Assembly: GCA_964467785.1 (NCBI GenBank)
Contig: CAYXVB010000199.1
Span: forward strand, 1 to 6,255
From: CAYXVB01 sp964467785
Lineage (GTDB): Bacteria > Bdellovibrionota > UBA1018
Direction of reading: 5' to 3'
Length of the DNA stretch: 6,255 bases
This document shows positions 6,189 through 6,255 of this stretch, piece after piece. Numbering within the stretch: the stretch's first letter is position 1; the number at the start of each line of letters is the position of its first letter. Under the pieces are notes generated by a model that was not told where the DNA came from, did not search any database, and saw nothing but the letters and a program-made list of their open reading frames with translations. Position numbers and translations under genes: made by a program.

Positions 6189-6208
6189 CTGATTTTTTTT
6201 CGGCTCAT
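6164..6208 (-). other. A8 slippery run and stem-loop at the 5' end of the ART-like gene
   Basis: An ATG at 6208-6206 opens a frame (ATG AGC CGA AAA AAA ATC) that stops at 6089 after 39 codons. Re-reading one A in the A8 run (6200-6193) moves it exactly into the frame of the 478-residue protein, giving an N-terminus MSRKKNQLPEARF. The run contains A AAA AAA in the phase needed for -1 slippage. Four bases later GTTGCCT (6189-6183) can pair with AGGCAGC (6170-6164), 7 pairs with one G-U and a 12-base loop. The ATG overlaps a TGA (6207-6205) that ends a third frame open to the window edge, as if an upstream gene ended there. A sequencing error in the run would look the same. Confidence 0.4.
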
Positions 6209-6255
6209 CGCGTTTTCGAGTGGGTACTTTTTAGGGTTTGCGGAGCGGTGGCAGC

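Noticed and set aside
6205..6255. Possible C-terminal tail of an upstream minus-strand gene, 16 codons ending in TGA at 6207-6205
   Set aside because: Too short to distinguish from chance and a second frame is also open to the edge; kept only as context for the frame-break finding.

Overview
This window is about 6.3 kb of moderately GC-rich bacterial chromosome with housekeeping genes and no mobile element, RNA gene or CRISPR array that I can see. A class II fructose-1,6-bisphosphatase (GlpX), a PilZ protein, small START-fold proteins, a phasin-like protein and a PAS sensor suggest a Gram-negative proteobacterium. A deltaproteobacterial or Bdellovibrionota-like lineage is my guess at low confidence, since no marker here fixes the taxon.

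From right to left on the minus strand there are seven genes. At 4752-6188 lies a 478-residue protein of unknown function. Its N-terminal third carries three patches that resemble an ADP-ribosyltransferase catalytic core (H83, Y122, E160), and the rest looks like a helical repeat scaffold. At 3085-3765 is a secreted START-like protein with its own sigma-70-like promoter (3802-3829). It overlaps a PilZ c-di-GMP receptor (2340-3107) by 23 bases. After a 94-base gap come glpX (1289-2245), a COQ10-type START protein (851-1282), a small phasin-like protein (442-837) and a PAS-domain sensor that leaves the window at its left edge (1-445). Gaps in the last four are 6, 13 and -4 bases, so glpX to PAS is almost certainly one transcription unit. 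The START-like/PilZ pair may feed into it.

The only plus-strand gene is pgsA (3863-4660), phosphatidylglycerophosphate synthase. It is divergent from the secreted START-like gene and convergent with the 478-residue gene. The 3766-3862 gap serves both divergent starts. The 4661-4751 gap between the convergent 3' ends shows no convincing terminator.

The genes share an envelope and lipid flavour (PgsA, two START-like proteins, a phasin-like protein) plus signalling (PilZ, PAS) and gluconeogenesis (GlpX). The most notable items are the ART-like protein and the 5' end of its gene. There, an A8 run separates an in-frame start from a better-placed ATG one frame away, and a stem-loop follows directly downstream.
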